52,062 nucleotides of DNA from Gammaproteobacteria bacterium. GTDB taxonomy: Bacteria; Pseudomonadota; Gammaproteobacteria; JAKEHO01. Below, piece after piece: positions 36,572 through 44,854 of the stretch. Under the pieces are notes generated by a model that worked only from the letters and a program-made list of their open reading frames with translations, searched no databases and was not told the DNA's origin. Both the position numbers and the translations under genes were made by a program. The stretch lies in NCBI GenBank assembly GCA_022614965.1, contig JAKEHO010000001.1, positions 1 through 52,062 of the forward strand, given 5' to 3'. Each line of letters begins with the position of its first letter. Positions within the stretch are counted from its first letter, which is position 1.

Positions 36572-37065
36572 TGCAGCTTATCGAGGACCTCGTCCACCTT
36601 CTCGGCTGTCAGATTTTCATAGTACTTGTGATCCACCATCATCATAGGTCCGTCACAGCAGGCGGCGAGACACTCTTCTTCTCGCTTCAAATAAAACCGC
36701 CCGTCGGCGGTGCTTTGACCTGTCTTGATACCGAGCTTCTTTTCGATGTGCTCAACGATGTCGTCGGCCCCACAGAGCATACAAGAGATATTGGTGCACA
36801 CCGAAATGCTGTGCCGCCCTACGGGCTTCAGTTCGAACATGGAATAGAAGGTAGCGACTTCATAGACTGCAATGGGCGGCATACCGAGATAGTGTGCTAT
36901 CGCGTTCAACAACTCTGTCGTCAAATACCCGCCGTTGTCGTGCTGGGCCTCGCGAAGCGCCGTTAACACAGCGGAGCGCTTCTGATCTGGCGGATATTTT
37001 GTCAACGCGTTATCAATTATGCTGCGGACACGGGCGGGCAGGCGTTCAGTTCCAGATTTTTCCAT
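36568..37065 (-). CDS. nuoE: NADH-quinone oxidoreductase subunit E
   Basis: A 165-residue thioredoxin-fold subunit carrying the N1a 2Fe-2S cluster, with Cys ligands in [10 protein letters not shown] and in [14 protein letters not shown]. Its ATG touches the nuoD stop as TAATG, and its stop overlaps nuoF. With NuoF and the N-terminal part of NuoG it forms the NADH-oxidising module. Confidence 0.97.
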   Translation of the reverse strand: MEKSGTERLPARVRSIIDNALTKYPPDQKRSAVLTALREAQHDNGGYLTTELLNAIAHYLGMPPIAVYEVATFYSMFELKPVGRHSISVCTNISCMLCGADDIVEHIEKKLGIKTGQSTADGRFYLKREEECLAACCDGPMMMVDHKYYENLTAEKVDEVLDKLQ

Positions 37066-38318
37066 TAACGGTCAATCTCGCCGAAGACTATGTCCTGCGT
37101 GCCAATGATCGCGACGACGTCAGCGAGCATATGACCCTTGACCATTTCATTAAGCGCGGAAAGATGGGCGAATCCTGCTGCTCGGATCTTCAGCCGATAG
37201 GGTTTGTTCGCCCCATCGGAGATGAGATAAATGCCAAACTCACCCTTTGGATGCTCGACAGCGGCATAGACCTCACCTTCCGGCACACAGTATCCTTCGG
37301 TAAACAACTTAAAGTGATAAATGAGCGCCTCCATGTCCTCCTTCATTTCCACCCGGCGCGGCGGTATCAGCTTGCGGTCATCAACGACGACCGGCCCTGG
37401 GTGCCCGCGGAGCCAACCCACACACTGCTTGATGATGCGGTTGGACTGGCGCATTTCCTCGATACGCACCAAGTAACGATCGTAACAATCGCCGTGTTTG
37501 CCGACTGGGATATCAAAGTCAAGCTGGTCGTACACTGCGTAAGGCTGCTTTTTTCTGAGATCCCAGGCAACGCCCGAACCGCGTAGCATCGGGCCGCTGA
37601 ACCCAAGTTGTAGCGCGCGATCGCGCGGCACCACGCCGATCCCCACCGTACGCTGCTTCCAAATGCGATTATCAGTCAGCAAGGCCTCATAGTCGTCCAC
37701 ACATTTGGGGAACCGCTCCGTGAAGTCCTCGATGAAGTCCAGCAGGGAACCCTGCCGATTGCGATTAAGACGTTTCACTTCCTTCTCGTTATGCCACTTG
37801 GAGGCCTGGTATTGCGGCATGACGCCCGGCAAATCCCGGTACACGCCGCCCGGGCGGTAGTATGTGGCGTGCATGCGTGTCCCAGAGACCGCCTCGTAGC
37901 AGTCCAGGAGATCCTCGCGTTCTCGAAAGGCGTAGAGAAAAACGGTCATAGCGCCGATGTCCAGTGCGTGAGAGCCCAGCCACATCAAATGATTCAGGAT
38001 CCGAGTGATCTCATCAAATAGCGTGCGGATGTACTGCGCGCGCATCGGTGGCTCGATGCCCAAAAGGCGTTCGATGGCTATCACGTAAGCATGCTCATTG
38101 CACATCATCGACACATAGTCGAGCCGATCCATGTAGCCGATACTCTGATTGTACGGCTTGCTTTCAGCGAGCTTCTCGGTCGCCCGGTGCAAGAGTCCGA
38201 TATGTGGATCGGCCCGCTCGATGACTTCTCCGTCCATCTCCAGTACCAAACGCAGAACTCCGTGCGCCGCTGGATGTTGAGGCCCGAAATTCAGTGTCAT
38301 GTTGCGGATCTCTGGCAT
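37065..38318 (-). CDS. nuoD: NADH-quinone oxidoreductase subunit D
   Basis: A 417-residue subunit related to hydrogenase large subunits, at the quinone site. Landmarks are [45 protein letters not shown] and the terminal [18 protein letters not shown] 38318 ([12 protein letters not shown]) gives the usual length; ATG 38327 is an alternative. It is a separate gene, unlike the fused nuoCD of enterobacteria. Confidence 0.96.
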   Translation of the reverse strand: MPEIRNMTLNFGPQHPAAHGVLRLVLEMDGEVIERADPHIGLLHRATEKLAESKPYNQSIGYMDRLDYVSMMCNEHAYVIAIERLLGIEPPMRAQYIRTLFDEITRILNHLMWLGSHALDIGAMTVFLYAFREREDLLDCYEAVSGTRMHATYYRPGGVYRDLPGVMPQYQASKWHNEKEVKRLNRNRQGSLLDFIEDFTERFPKCVDDYEALLTDNRIWKQRTVGIGVVPRDRALQLGFSGPMLRGSGVAWDLRKKQPYAVYDQLDFDIPVGKHGDCYDRYLVRIEEMRQSNRIIKQCVGWLRGHPGPVVVDDRKLIPPRRVEMKEDMEALIYHFKLFTEGYCVPEGEVYAAVEHPKGEFGIYLISDGANKPYRLKIRAAGFAHLSALNEMVKGHMLADVVAIIGTQDIVFGEIDR

Positions 38319-38328
38319 ACAGAGCATC

Positions 38329-39006
38329 TCAATTGTTGTCCCCGCCGGTGTGACGGGGATCGTGGCGGATCACTTTCGGCACGAGTACACGGTTCTCAAT
38401 AGTGACGGGCTGGTACACCACTCGCTGCTTCTCGGGGTCATAACGCACTTCCACATTGCCCACCAACGGAAAATCCTTGCGAAAAGGATGACCCACAAAG
38501 CCATAGTCAGTCAGGATACGGCGTAGATCGGGATGGCCTTCAAACAAGATGCCAAACAAGTCAAATGCCTCGCGCTCATACCAGTCAGCCGAAGCCCAAA
38601 TCTCAACGACGGAATCGACTTTCGGCGGGTCGCCTTCAAGGAGGCAACGAAGACGTAGACGCTGGTTATGTTTGATGGACAGGAGATGATAGACGACGGC
38701 GTATCGAGGATGGCCGTCTCCCGTTTCCCTATGGACGCCTATGCTTACGCCACGACTGAATCCAGAACGGCTGGTCTCAGTGGTCTCCCAGTCGGCCACC
38801 CCGTAGGCAGAATAGTCCACCCCGCAAACATCCATCAGTTGCTGGAAGGCAAACTGCGGCTCATCGCGCAGCGCACGACACACCTCAAGCAGGTGCATTG
38901 CAGGCAGCAGAACGGTGACCTGCCCAACGTTGACCGTACTGCGCGTTAACTTATCGGCAAAGCGCTGCTCGACGCGAGAAGCCAGTTCCTGAACTGAATC
39001 AGCCAT
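38329..39006 (-). CDS. nuoC: NADH-quinone oxidoreductase subunit C
   Basis: A 225-residue peripheral-arm subunit (30-kDa family). Landmarks are [61 protein letters not shown] at the C-terminal half (given in parts: [12 protein letters not shown] and HPFRKDFPL). It lies 21 bp after nuoB and 10 bp before nuoD. Separate from nuoD, as in beta- and non-enteric gammaproteobacteria. Confidence 0.96.
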   Translation of the reverse strand: MADSVQELASRVEQRFADKLTRSTVNVGQVTVLLPAMHLLEVCRALRDEPQFAFQQLMDVCGVDYSAYGVADWETTETSRSGFSRGVSIGVHRETGDGHPRYAVVYHLLSIKHNQRLRLRCLLEGDPPKVDSVVEIWASADWYEREAFDLFGILFEGHPDLRRILTDYGFVGHPFRKDFPLVGNVEVRYDPEKQRVVYQPVTIENRVLVPKVIRHDPRHTGGDNN

Positions 39007-39027
39007 GTCGTTAAACGATTAGACAAC

Positions 39028-39504
39028 TCAGCGGGCGATGGTATTTGTCCGCCTTATTTTGTTTTGAAGCTGGATCACGCCATACAACAGCGCTTCAGCC
39101 GTAGGCGGACAGCCAGGTACGTAGACGTCCACGGGGACGATGCGATCACAACCCCGGGTGACCGCATAAGAATAATGATAGTAGCCGCCTCCGTTGGCAC
39201 AGGATCCCATTGATATGACCCAGCGCGGCTCTGCCATCTGGTCATAGACCTTTCGCAGCGCAGGGGCCATCTTGTTAACCAACGTCCCCGCAACGATCAT
39301 GACATCACTCTGGCGAGGGCTTGCGCGAAAGATGACGCCAAAGCGATCCAGATCGTAGCGCGAGGCCCCTGCGTGCATCATTTCCACCGCGCAGCAGGCG
39401 AGCCCAAAGGTCATGGGCCACATAGAGCCTGTTCGGGCCCAATTGATCACCTTGTCTAGGCTCGTGGTGACCACGCCTTTCGGCGGTGCACCCGCTATTG
39501 CCAT
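39028..39504 (-). CDS. nuoB: NADH-quinone oxidoreductase subunit B
   Basis: A 158-residue subunit that holds the terminal N2 4Fe-4S cluster. Cys ligands lie in [25 protein letters not shown] and [18 protein letters not shown] chose ATG 39504 ([10 protein letters not shown]), which has a GGGAG ribosome site and overlaps the nuoA end by 10 bp. A longer reading to 39615 lies inside nuoA. Confidence 0.97.
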   Translation of the reverse strand: MAIAGAPPKGVVTTSLDKVINWARTGSMWPMTFGLACCAVEMMHAGASRYDLDRFGVIFRASPRQSDVMIVAGTLVNKMAPALRKVYDQMAEPRWVISMGSCANGGGYYHYSYAVTRGCDRIVPVDVYVPGCPPTAEALLYGVIQLQNKIRRTNTIAR

Positions 39505-39851
39505 TCCAGTGCTCCCTTCTTCCACTCGTAGATGAAGCCAACGATCAGAACGCCTAAGAAGATCATCATTGCAAGAAAGCCGGCCAGGCCAATCTCCTCG
39601 AGCACCACCGCCCATGGAAACAGAAACGCAATCTCCAGATCGAAGATAATAAAGAGGATGGCCACAAGGTAATAACGCACGTCAAACTTCATGCGGGCAT
39701 CTTCAAAGGCCTCGAATCCGCACTCGTATGGCGATAGCTTCTCACTGTCAGGCCGCTTCGGTCCCAAAAGCGACCCCAGTGTAATGAGCACGGTGCCAAG
39801 GAGCAGTCCCACAATAATGAAGATTAGAATGGGCAAGTATTCGCTCAGCAT
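39495..39851 (-). CDS. nuoA: NADH-quinone oxidoreductase subunit A
   Basis: A 118-residue membrane subunit with three helices. The conserved loop is [27 protein letters not shown] (seen as [10 protein letters not shown] and [19 protein letters not shown]). It is first in the nuo operon. Its start is 113 bp downstream of a good -10 element. Confidence 0.96.
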   Translation of the reverse strand: MLSEYLPILIFIIVGLLLGTVLITLGSLLGPKRPDSEKLSPYECGFEAFEDARMKFDVRYYLVAILFIIFDLEIAFLFPWAVVLEEIGLAGFLAMMIFLGVLIVGFIYEWKKGALEWQ

Positions 39852-39963
39852 GACGATCGCCTTGATTAAAACCTTGAAACAGCCTCACTCAGGGCCAAAA
39901 AAGCACCGGGAATCGCGCAACGGACACTTGCTGACCCCACGTTCAGAACGCAGCCGCAGCTCA

Positions 39964-39969
39964 ATTATA
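39964..39969 (-). promoter_or_regulatory. Candidate -10 of the nuo operon promoter
   Basis: On the minus strand a perfect TATAAT lies about 113 bp before the nuoA ATG, in the 233-bp gap after tRNA-Leu. The best -35 candidates 16-18 bp upstream (TGTTAA or ATGTTA) are weak. The remainder of this gap has no gene that I can see. Confidence 0.45.
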
Positions 39970-40084
39970 TTGAACTTCACCCGCCATTAACATGACGGCA
40001 ATAGGACAAAAGGGCCTTTGGACGACGAGATCCATAGGGGCAAGGAGCCCAAATGAACCTGACAGGTAGGAGTAGAAGTGTTGA

Positions 40085-40169
40085 TGGTGCCGATGGCCGG
40101 ACTCGAACCGGCACGGCTTGCGCCACCGCCCCCTCAAGACGGCGTGTCTACCAATTCCACCACATCGGC
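40085..40169 (-). tRNA. tRNA-Leu(GAG)
   Basis: An 85-nt class II tRNA with encoded CCA. Acceptor GCCGATG pairs with CATCGGC, D-arm GGTGGAATTGGTAGACAC, anticodon loop CTTGAGG giving GAG (CUC/CUU codons). A variable arm and T arm GGTTCGAGTCC follow. It lies between secG and nuoA, a widely conserved position. Confidence 0.96.
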
Positions 40170-40260
40170 ACAAATCGCACGCTCATTGACCGGCGGGTCT
40201 GTTTTCGTTGCCTCTCCATCCCGGGTGAGGTCCGCCGTGATGGCAAGGAGCTTATCCGCA

Positions 40261-40656
40261 CTACTCGTCTGGAACCGTGGGCACATCAAAGTTCGCCGGC
40301 GGGGCCGTCTCCTCCGGTCCCACGACTTCACCCGGCGGGGGAGACGGCGTTTCCCCCTGCTCCACCGGCGTGGATACTGCAGGCGGTGCCCCCTGTTCCA
40401 TTATGGTCTTTTCTCTTAGGGCCTGACCAGTCATGTACGTCAGCAACAGGCTATTCGCAAGAAATGCCGCCGCGAGAACCGCAGTGCTTTTAGTGAGAAA
40501 CGAGGCCGAGCCTCGGGCTCCAAATACGGTGGATGATGCGCCGCTGCCAAACGCCGCACCCGCGTCGGCGCCTCGACCGTGTTGAAGCAAGATCAACCCA
40601 ATCAGACAGCACCCGAGCACGACGTTGACGACGACTAAAACCGTAAGGATAAACAT
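40261..40656 (-). CDS. secG: SecG, preprotein translocase subunit
   Basis: A 131-residue auxiliary subunit of the SecYEG channel. Two membrane helices (about 3-24 and 54-76) flank the conserved LLQHGRGADAGAAFGSG and STVFGARGSASFLTK. The C-terminal tail (about 90-131) is rich in Pro, Glu and Thr and variable in all relatives. It starts 6 bp after tpiA, giving tpiA-secG-tRNA-Leu. Confidence 0.96.
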   Translation of the reverse strand: MFILTVLVVVNVVLGCCLIGLILLQHGRGADAGAAFGSGASSTVFGARGSASFLTKSTAVLAAAFLANSLLLTYMTGQALREKTIMEQGAPPAVSTPVEQGETPSPPPGEVVGPEETAPPANFDVPTVPDE

Positions 40657-40662
40657 CCGAAC

Positions 40663-41415
40663 CTACCCCGCTGCACCGCAGATAGAGAGGAACTCTCGCG
40701 CCTCCAGTGATGCGCCACCGATCAACCCTCCATCAACATCCACCCGGTTAAAAAGATCGTTTGCATTGGCCGCCTTGACGCTGCCGCCGTAGAGTATCCG
40801 CAGGCCCTCGGCCATATCCCTGCTTGCTCGTGCCAGCTTTTCCCGAATAAAGCCATGCACAGCCTCCGCCTGGTCGGGAGTCGCCGTCTTCCCGGTGCCG
40901 ATGGCCCATACAGGCTCATACGCGATGACCGCCCTGCGAAAGGCGTCGATCTTTAAAGGCCCAAGTACGGCATCTAACTGACGGGCTACTACCGCCTCTG
41001 TACGCCCCGACTCCCGCTCCTCGAGCCGCTCACCGACACATAAAATCGGAATAAGGCCCGCGGCTTGAGCGGCGGCAAACTTCTTCATCACCATCTCATC
41101 GGTCTCACCAAAGAGCGTTCTCCGCTCTGAATGTCCGACGATCACATATTTGCAATTATAATCCTTGAGCATTTCTGCGGACACCTCTCCTGTGCAGGCC
41201 CCGGCTTGCTCGTGCGACACGTTCTGCGCCCCCAACGCTATTTTTGTCCCGCGAAGCCGTTCCGCCACCTCATGCAGATAGATAAACGGGGGACATACAG
41301 CCACATCAGTCTTTGTAATAGACGCCATCCCCTGCTTAATGGCATCGATCAATAACCGGATGCTGGTTTGCGTTCCATTCATCTTCCAGTTTCCGGCGAC
41401 AAGTGGTGTTCGCAT
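40663..41415 (-). CDS. tpiA: Triosephosphate isomerase
   Basis: A 250-residue TIM-barrel enzyme that interconverts dihydroxyacetone phosphate and glyceraldehyde 3-phosphate. Catalytic residues are Lys in AGNWKMNGT, His in VIVGHSERR and Glu in AYEPVWAIGTGKTA, with the phosphate loop near LYGGSVK. Start ATG 41415. It is first in the tpiA-secG pair. Confidence 0.97.
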   Translation of the reverse strand: MRTPLVAGNWKMNGTQTSIRLLIDAIKQGMASITKTDVAVCPPFIYLHEVAERLRGTKIALGAQNVSHEQAGACTGEVSAEMLKDYNCKYVIVGHSERRTLFGETDEMVMKKFAAAQAAGLIPILCVGERLEERESGRTEAVVARQLDAVLGPLKIDAFRRAVIAYEPVWAIGTGKTATPDQAEAVHGFIREKLARASRDMAEGLRILYGGSVKAANANDLFNRVDVDGGLIGGASLEAREFLSICGAAG

Positions 41416-41574
41416 GGTACTTAACTAAGTGGCGCTGACTGGGCGGCCGCTCAGCTTACCGAGTGCCGATCCGGAAATCAATTTGCCGCGCTCTGACGAT
41501 AGCAGCTGCTGGTCAATGTTAATAAAACATTCAGGTCTGTCCATCGCGTGTGTCTCTCGATTGCCAAATCACCG

Positions 41575-41591
41575 CACATGAATTTCATGTG
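41575..41591. promoter_or_regulatory. Perfect palindrome upstream of the truncated SYLF gene
   Basis: CACATGAA and TTCATGTG surround a single T. Such a site looks like an operator for a dimeric regulator. It lies 75 bp before the SYLF gene start and 28 bp before the candidate -10. Confidence 0.5.
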
Positions 41592-41595
41592 AGAT

Positions 41596-41625
41596 TTACA
41601 TCAATTAAAGTGCGTGTACGATAAT
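41596..41625 (+). promoter_or_regulatory. Candidate promoter of the truncated SYLF gene
   Basis: TTACAT at 41596-41601 and GATAAT at 41620-41625 are 18 bp apart, about 40 bp before the ATG at 41666. The region is AT-rich. It suggests that the broken gene still has its control signals. Confidence 0.4.
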
Positions 41626-41665
41626 GAAAATAAATCTAAGCAAAGTTTCTGAGGAGGAGGAAGCC

Positions 41666-42016
41666 ATGCGTCACAAGATCTTTGCCGTAGCCACGAGCTT
41701 GCTGGCGGTGTTCTTTCTGACTGGCTTTTTCGGACCAGAGGGTACGCCGGAAGAGCAGCGCGAGGCGATTAAACAAATGCGCTCCGAGACCCTGGCGAAG
41801 CTCTACAGGCTGGCGCCCCACTCCAAGAGCGAGATTCAAAAAGCCGCAGGCTACGCCCTCTTCAGCAATACCGGCGTGCAGCGGTTTGAAATCTTTACTC
41901 CGTTATCACACAGAAAACGGGCAGTGAAGCGCGAGACAGCATTCGCTGCAGCGTGGCAGCTTCCGGCATATCTCCTTTGCATGGCGAACGATAAGCGCGT
42001 GATACTCATTGTATAG
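41666..42016 (+). pseudogene. Truncated SYLF (YSC84-like) lipid-binding protein gene
   Basis: The first 71 codons (to about 41878) read as a SYLF/YSC84-type secreted protein. They comprise a signal peptide (MRHKIFAVATSLLAVFFLTG), then REAIKQMRSETLAKLY and SEIQKAAGYALFSNTGV. The family continues for well over 100 further residues with a Gly-rich beta domain, which is missing. After codon 71 the frame runs into DNA antisense to the end of the glycosylase gene and stops at 42016. A strong SD (GGAGGAGG) precedes the ATG. It looks like a deletion that fused the gene to its convergent neighbour. Whether the 116-residue product is made is unknown. Confidence 0.75.
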
Positions 42017-42577
42017 CGGCACATCGGGGCCGATCTTTGTTTCAAACATGTTCCGCAACGTCTCGTAGTCTTCGCTTCCGCAGATATGACCAAGACGCGT
42101 AAAAAGTCTGCGCGTATAGGCATCGATCACAAAGACCGGGCGGTTAAACGCATAAAGGAGAATGTCATCAGCCGTTTCACGCCCGATGCCATTGACACTC
42201 AGCAACCGCCTGCGTAGATCGGGGGTCGCAAGGCTGGACAAAACTTCATAGCCTCCTTGTTCCAGATACCACGCACAAAAATTCTTGAGCCGCCTCGCCT
42301 TCACATTAAAATAGCCCGCCGGTCGGACGAGTTCCGCAAGCCTCTCATTTGGCAGTTCAATAATAGTCTCCGGTGCGAGAAGCCCCCTTTTAGTCAGGTT
42401 GGATAGGGCACGGGCAACGTTGCTCCACGCGGTATTTTGCGTCAGCACCGCACCGGCCATCATCTCAAACGGCGCATCGGCCGGCCACCAATGCTGAGGT
42501 CCGTAGTGACGTAGCAGGCGCTGGAAGGTCCTCTTAAGACCCGGCTTGGTCATGACTCGGCGCCGAGAGGTTGTCAT
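41906..42577 (-). CDS. Endonuclease III-like HhH-GPD DNA glycosylase (MagIII-like)
   Basis: A 223-residue base-excision repair protein. The N-terminus has WWPADAPFEMMAGAVLTQNTAW, typical of a subgroup near Helicobacter MagIII. The helix-hairpin-helix is VNGIGRETADD and the catalytic Asp is Asp152 in VIDAYTRRL. The catalytic Lys of endonuclease III is replaced by Glu134, so it is probably a glycosylase without lyase activity. The 4Fe-4S motif is C-x5-C-x2-C-x5-C (204, 210, 213, 219), one residue shorter in the first gap than usual. The start overlaps the rluB stop as ATGA. Confidence 0.85.
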   Translation of the reverse strand: MTTSRRRVMTKPGLKRTFQRLLRHYGPQHWWPADAPFEMMAGAVLTQNTAWSNVARALSNLTKRGLLAPETIIELPNERLAELVRPAGYFNVKARRLKNFCAWYLEQGGYEVLSSLATPDLRRRLLSVNGIGRETADDILLYAFNRPVFVIDAYTRRLFTRLGHICGSEDYETLRNMFETKIGPDVPLYNEYHALIVRHAKEICRKLPRCSECCLALHCPFSV

Positions 42578-43365
42578 CTTGACAGGCGCGCCCCGTTGCC
42601 GCCCTTTTGCATCTCATCTTCCTCGGACCAATGCATGCCAGCCGACTCACAGAGCCGACGCACCTCGTGCCAGTCAAGCTCCCACACCTCACCGCGCCTG
42701 CGCGCCTTCGGAAGGAGAATCGGCCCAAAGCGAACGCGGATCAAACGGCTCACGGTGATCCCTTGAGACGCCCATAGTCGCCGCACCTCGCGGTGGCGTC
42801 CTTCCGTGAGCCGTATGGTATACCAGCGGTTAGCCCCCCGACCGCCACCTGCTTTCACACCCACGAACCGGGCGGATCCATCATCGAGCATGACCCCGGC
42901 TTTAAGGCGTTTCAGCATCGCGGCATCGACCGCCCCAAGCACGCGCACCGCGTATTCGCGCTCAATCAAATGAGACGGGTGTAACAGTCGGTGTGCGAGC
43001 TCCCCGTTGTTGGTGAACAGGAGCAACCCAGAGCTATTGACGTCCAGCCGCCCGATGTTGAGCCATCGGCCCTCTTTGAGTTCGGGGATCTGGTCGAATA
43101 CCCTCGGCCGACCGGCGACGTCCCGGCGGCTACAGATCACGCCTGGTGGTTTGTAGTAACACAGTACGCGCGTCGATTGCCGAAACAGGTTGCGCGACTT
43201 GAGCGGCTGCCCATCGACGTGGATGACGTCTTCGCCTGTCACAGAGATCCCGAGCTGCGCAGTGCGTCCGTTGACGGTGACGCGCCCGGCCTCGATCAAG
43301 GCTTCCATTGCCCGCCGAGAACCGCATCCGGCCCTTGCCAATACCTTCTGCAGCCTCTCCTTCAC
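42574..43365 (-). CDS. rluB: RluB, 23S rRNA pseudouridine synthase
   Basis: A 263-residue enzyme of the RsuA/RluB family that makes pseudouridine 2605 in 23S rRNA. The N-terminal S4 RNA-binding domain starts ERLQKVLARAGCGSRRAMEA. The catalytic domain has YYKPPGVICS and the catalytic Asp in GRLDVNSSGLLLFT. The C-terminal tail is short. It overlaps the glycosylase gene by ATGA and lies 65 bp after scpB. RluE/F cannot be excluded by eye, but size and context favour RluB. Confidence 0.92.
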   Translation of the reverse strand: MKERLQKVLARAGCGSRRAMEALIEAGRVTVNGRTAQLGISVTGEDVIHVDGQPLKSRNLFRQSTRVLCYYKPPGVICSRRDVAGRPRVFDQIPELKEGRWLNIGRLDVNSSGLLLFTNNGELAHRLLHPSHLIEREYAVRVLGAVDAAMLKRLKAGVMLDDGSARFVGVKAGGGRGANRWYTIRLTEGRHREVRRLWASQGITVSRLIRVRFGPILLPKARRRGEVWELDWHEVRRLCESAGMHWSEEDEMQKGGNGARLSR

Positions 43366-43430
43366 GGCGCTTTGCCCACATCACAATCGCATTTTGCCTC
43401 AGGTGCGCCGTTCTGGCTTGAACGGACCGA

Positions 43431-44033
43431 TCAGTTTACCGACTCCGCAACCTCCGTAAGCTGCGCCTCGTCCTTAATCTCTTCAAAGAGGTCGGGATTA
43501 ATCTGCTCGATATCCCGCAACTCAGCCAGGGTAGGGAGGTCCGATAGTTGCTTAAGGTTGTGATCGTCAAGGAATTGACGCGTCGTCCCATAGAGGGACG
43601 GATGACCCGGCACATCCCGGTGCCCAACCTTTCGGATCCACTCGCGCTCCAGCAGCGTCTTCATGATGTTTGTACTGACGCTAACGCCCCGGATCGCTTC
43701 GATCTCTCCCCGGGTAATGGGCTGACGATACGCGATAATGGCCAATATCTCGAGCAGGGCACGTGAAAAGCGCGGCGGACGCTCAACCCACAAGCGGTTG
43801 ACCCAGTGCGAAAACTCTTGCTTCACCTGGAAGCGGAACCCGCTCGCAACCTCGACCAGCTCAATCCCCCGCATAGTACATTCGTGATGAAGTATCTCGA
43901 TAACGGTACGTATCTCTTCCCGACGTGGCTGATCGTCCGGATCAAAAAGCTCTGCGAGTCGCTCTAAATCAAGCGGCGCCTCAGCAGCTAGGAGCGCTGC
44001 CTCGATAATCTTTTTCAATTGTTCCGTGTTCAT
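43431..44033 (-). CDS. scpB: ScpB, segregation and condensation protein B
   Basis: A 200-residue protein with two winged-helix domains that binds ScpA and, with SMC, compacts the chromosome. Landmarks are LLAAEAPLDLERLAELF, ALLEILAIIAYRQPITRGEIEAIRGV (seen as AIIAYRQPITRGEIEAI) and GHPSLYGTTRQFLDD. The C-terminal tail is acidic. Its start overlaps the scpA stop as ATGA. Confidence 0.96.
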   Translation of the reverse strand: MNTEQLKKIIEAALLAAEAPLDLERLAELFDPDDQPRREEIRTVIEILHHECTMRGIELVEVASGFRFQVKQEFSHWVNRLWVERPPRFSRALLEILAIIAYRQPITRGEIEAIRGVSVSTNIMKTLLEREWIRKVGHRDVPGHPSLYGTTRQFLDDHNLKQLSDLPTLAELRDIEQINPDLFEEIKDEAQLTEVAESVN

Positions 44034-44845
44034 GCAGCTGCCTTTACGTAAATAGGTCCATAGGGTTCGTTCTGCACAATCTCGATTAGTGTTTCCCTAA
44101 GAAGTTCCAAAATTGCGAGAAAGGTCACGATCACACCGGCCCGTCCCTCTTCGACACTGAAAAGCGTCGTGAAGGCGGTAAAATGATCAGGCCGTAGCTG
44201 TGCAAGCACCGCGGACATTCGCTCGCGCATCGAAAGAGGTTCTCGCCGGACATGATGGCGCGAAAACATCTCGGCCAGCGTCAGCACATCACGAAACGCC
44301 TCGAGCAATTGGTTGAGAGACAAGGTGGGTTGCAATTTAACCACTCGTTTATCAGGGACTTCGGCTGACACTGGAAAAACATCACGTTCAAGCCTGGGCA
44401 GCCCGTCCAACCGCTGAGCCGCCTGTTTATAGCGCTCATACTCCTGAAGTCGTCTGATCAATTCCGCTCGGGGATCCTCTTCATCCTCCGCTTCCGTAGG
44501 CCATGGCAGCAACATACGTGATTTGATCTCTGCAAGCATTGCTGCCATGACCAAGTACTCCGCAGCGAGCTCGAGCTGCAATTCCTTCATTAGCTCGATA
44601 TAGCTCATATACTGTCGGGTAATCTCTGCAACCGGGATATCGAGGATATCGATGTTCTGGCGCTTGATGAGGTAGAGCAACAGATCAAGCGGGCCCTCAA
44701 ATGCCTCGAGGATTACCTCAAGCGCGTCTGGCGGGATGTAGAGGTCGCGGGGCAGCTCGGTGATGGGCTGACCCTGTATGATCGCAAAGGGCATCTCCTG
44801 CTGCGCACTTCCTGAACCGGTAATTAGTTCGTCTGTTCTCGACAT
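44030..44845 (-). CDS. scpA: ScpA, segregation and condensation protein A (kleisin)
   Basis: A 271-residue kleisin that bridges SMC heads and binds ScpB. The N-terminal signature is FEGPLDLLLYLIKRQNIDILDIPVAEIT (seen as FEGPLDLLLYLIKRQ). Later features are EYLVMAAMLAEIKSRMLLP and the C-terminal winged helix VIVTFLAILELLRE. The first 35 residues are variable. It lies 9 bp after trpS and overlaps scpB. Confidence 0.96.
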   Translation of the reverse strand: MSRTDELITGSGSAQQEMPFAIIQGQPITELPRDLYIPPDALEVILEAFEGPLDLLLYLIKRQNIDILDIPVAEITRQYMSYIELMKELQLELAAEYLVMAAMLAEIKSRMLLPWPTEAEDEEDPRAELIRRLQEYERYKQAAQRLDGLPRLERDVFPVSAEVPDKRVVKLQPTLSLNQLLEAFRDVLTLAEMFSRHHVRREPLSMRERMSAVLAQLRPDHFTAFTTLFSVEEGRAGVIVTFLAILELLRETLIEIVQNEPYGPIYVKAAA

Positions 44846-44854
44846 GTTGATTGC

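Noticed and set aside
35822..36622. 266-residue plus-strand ORF
   Set aside because: It is opposite nuoF and nuoE, whose cluster ligands are intact.
40053..40493. 146-residue plus-strand ORF across tRNA-Leu and secG
   Set aside because: It is antisense to tRNA-Leu and secG; the composition is that of a shadow frame.
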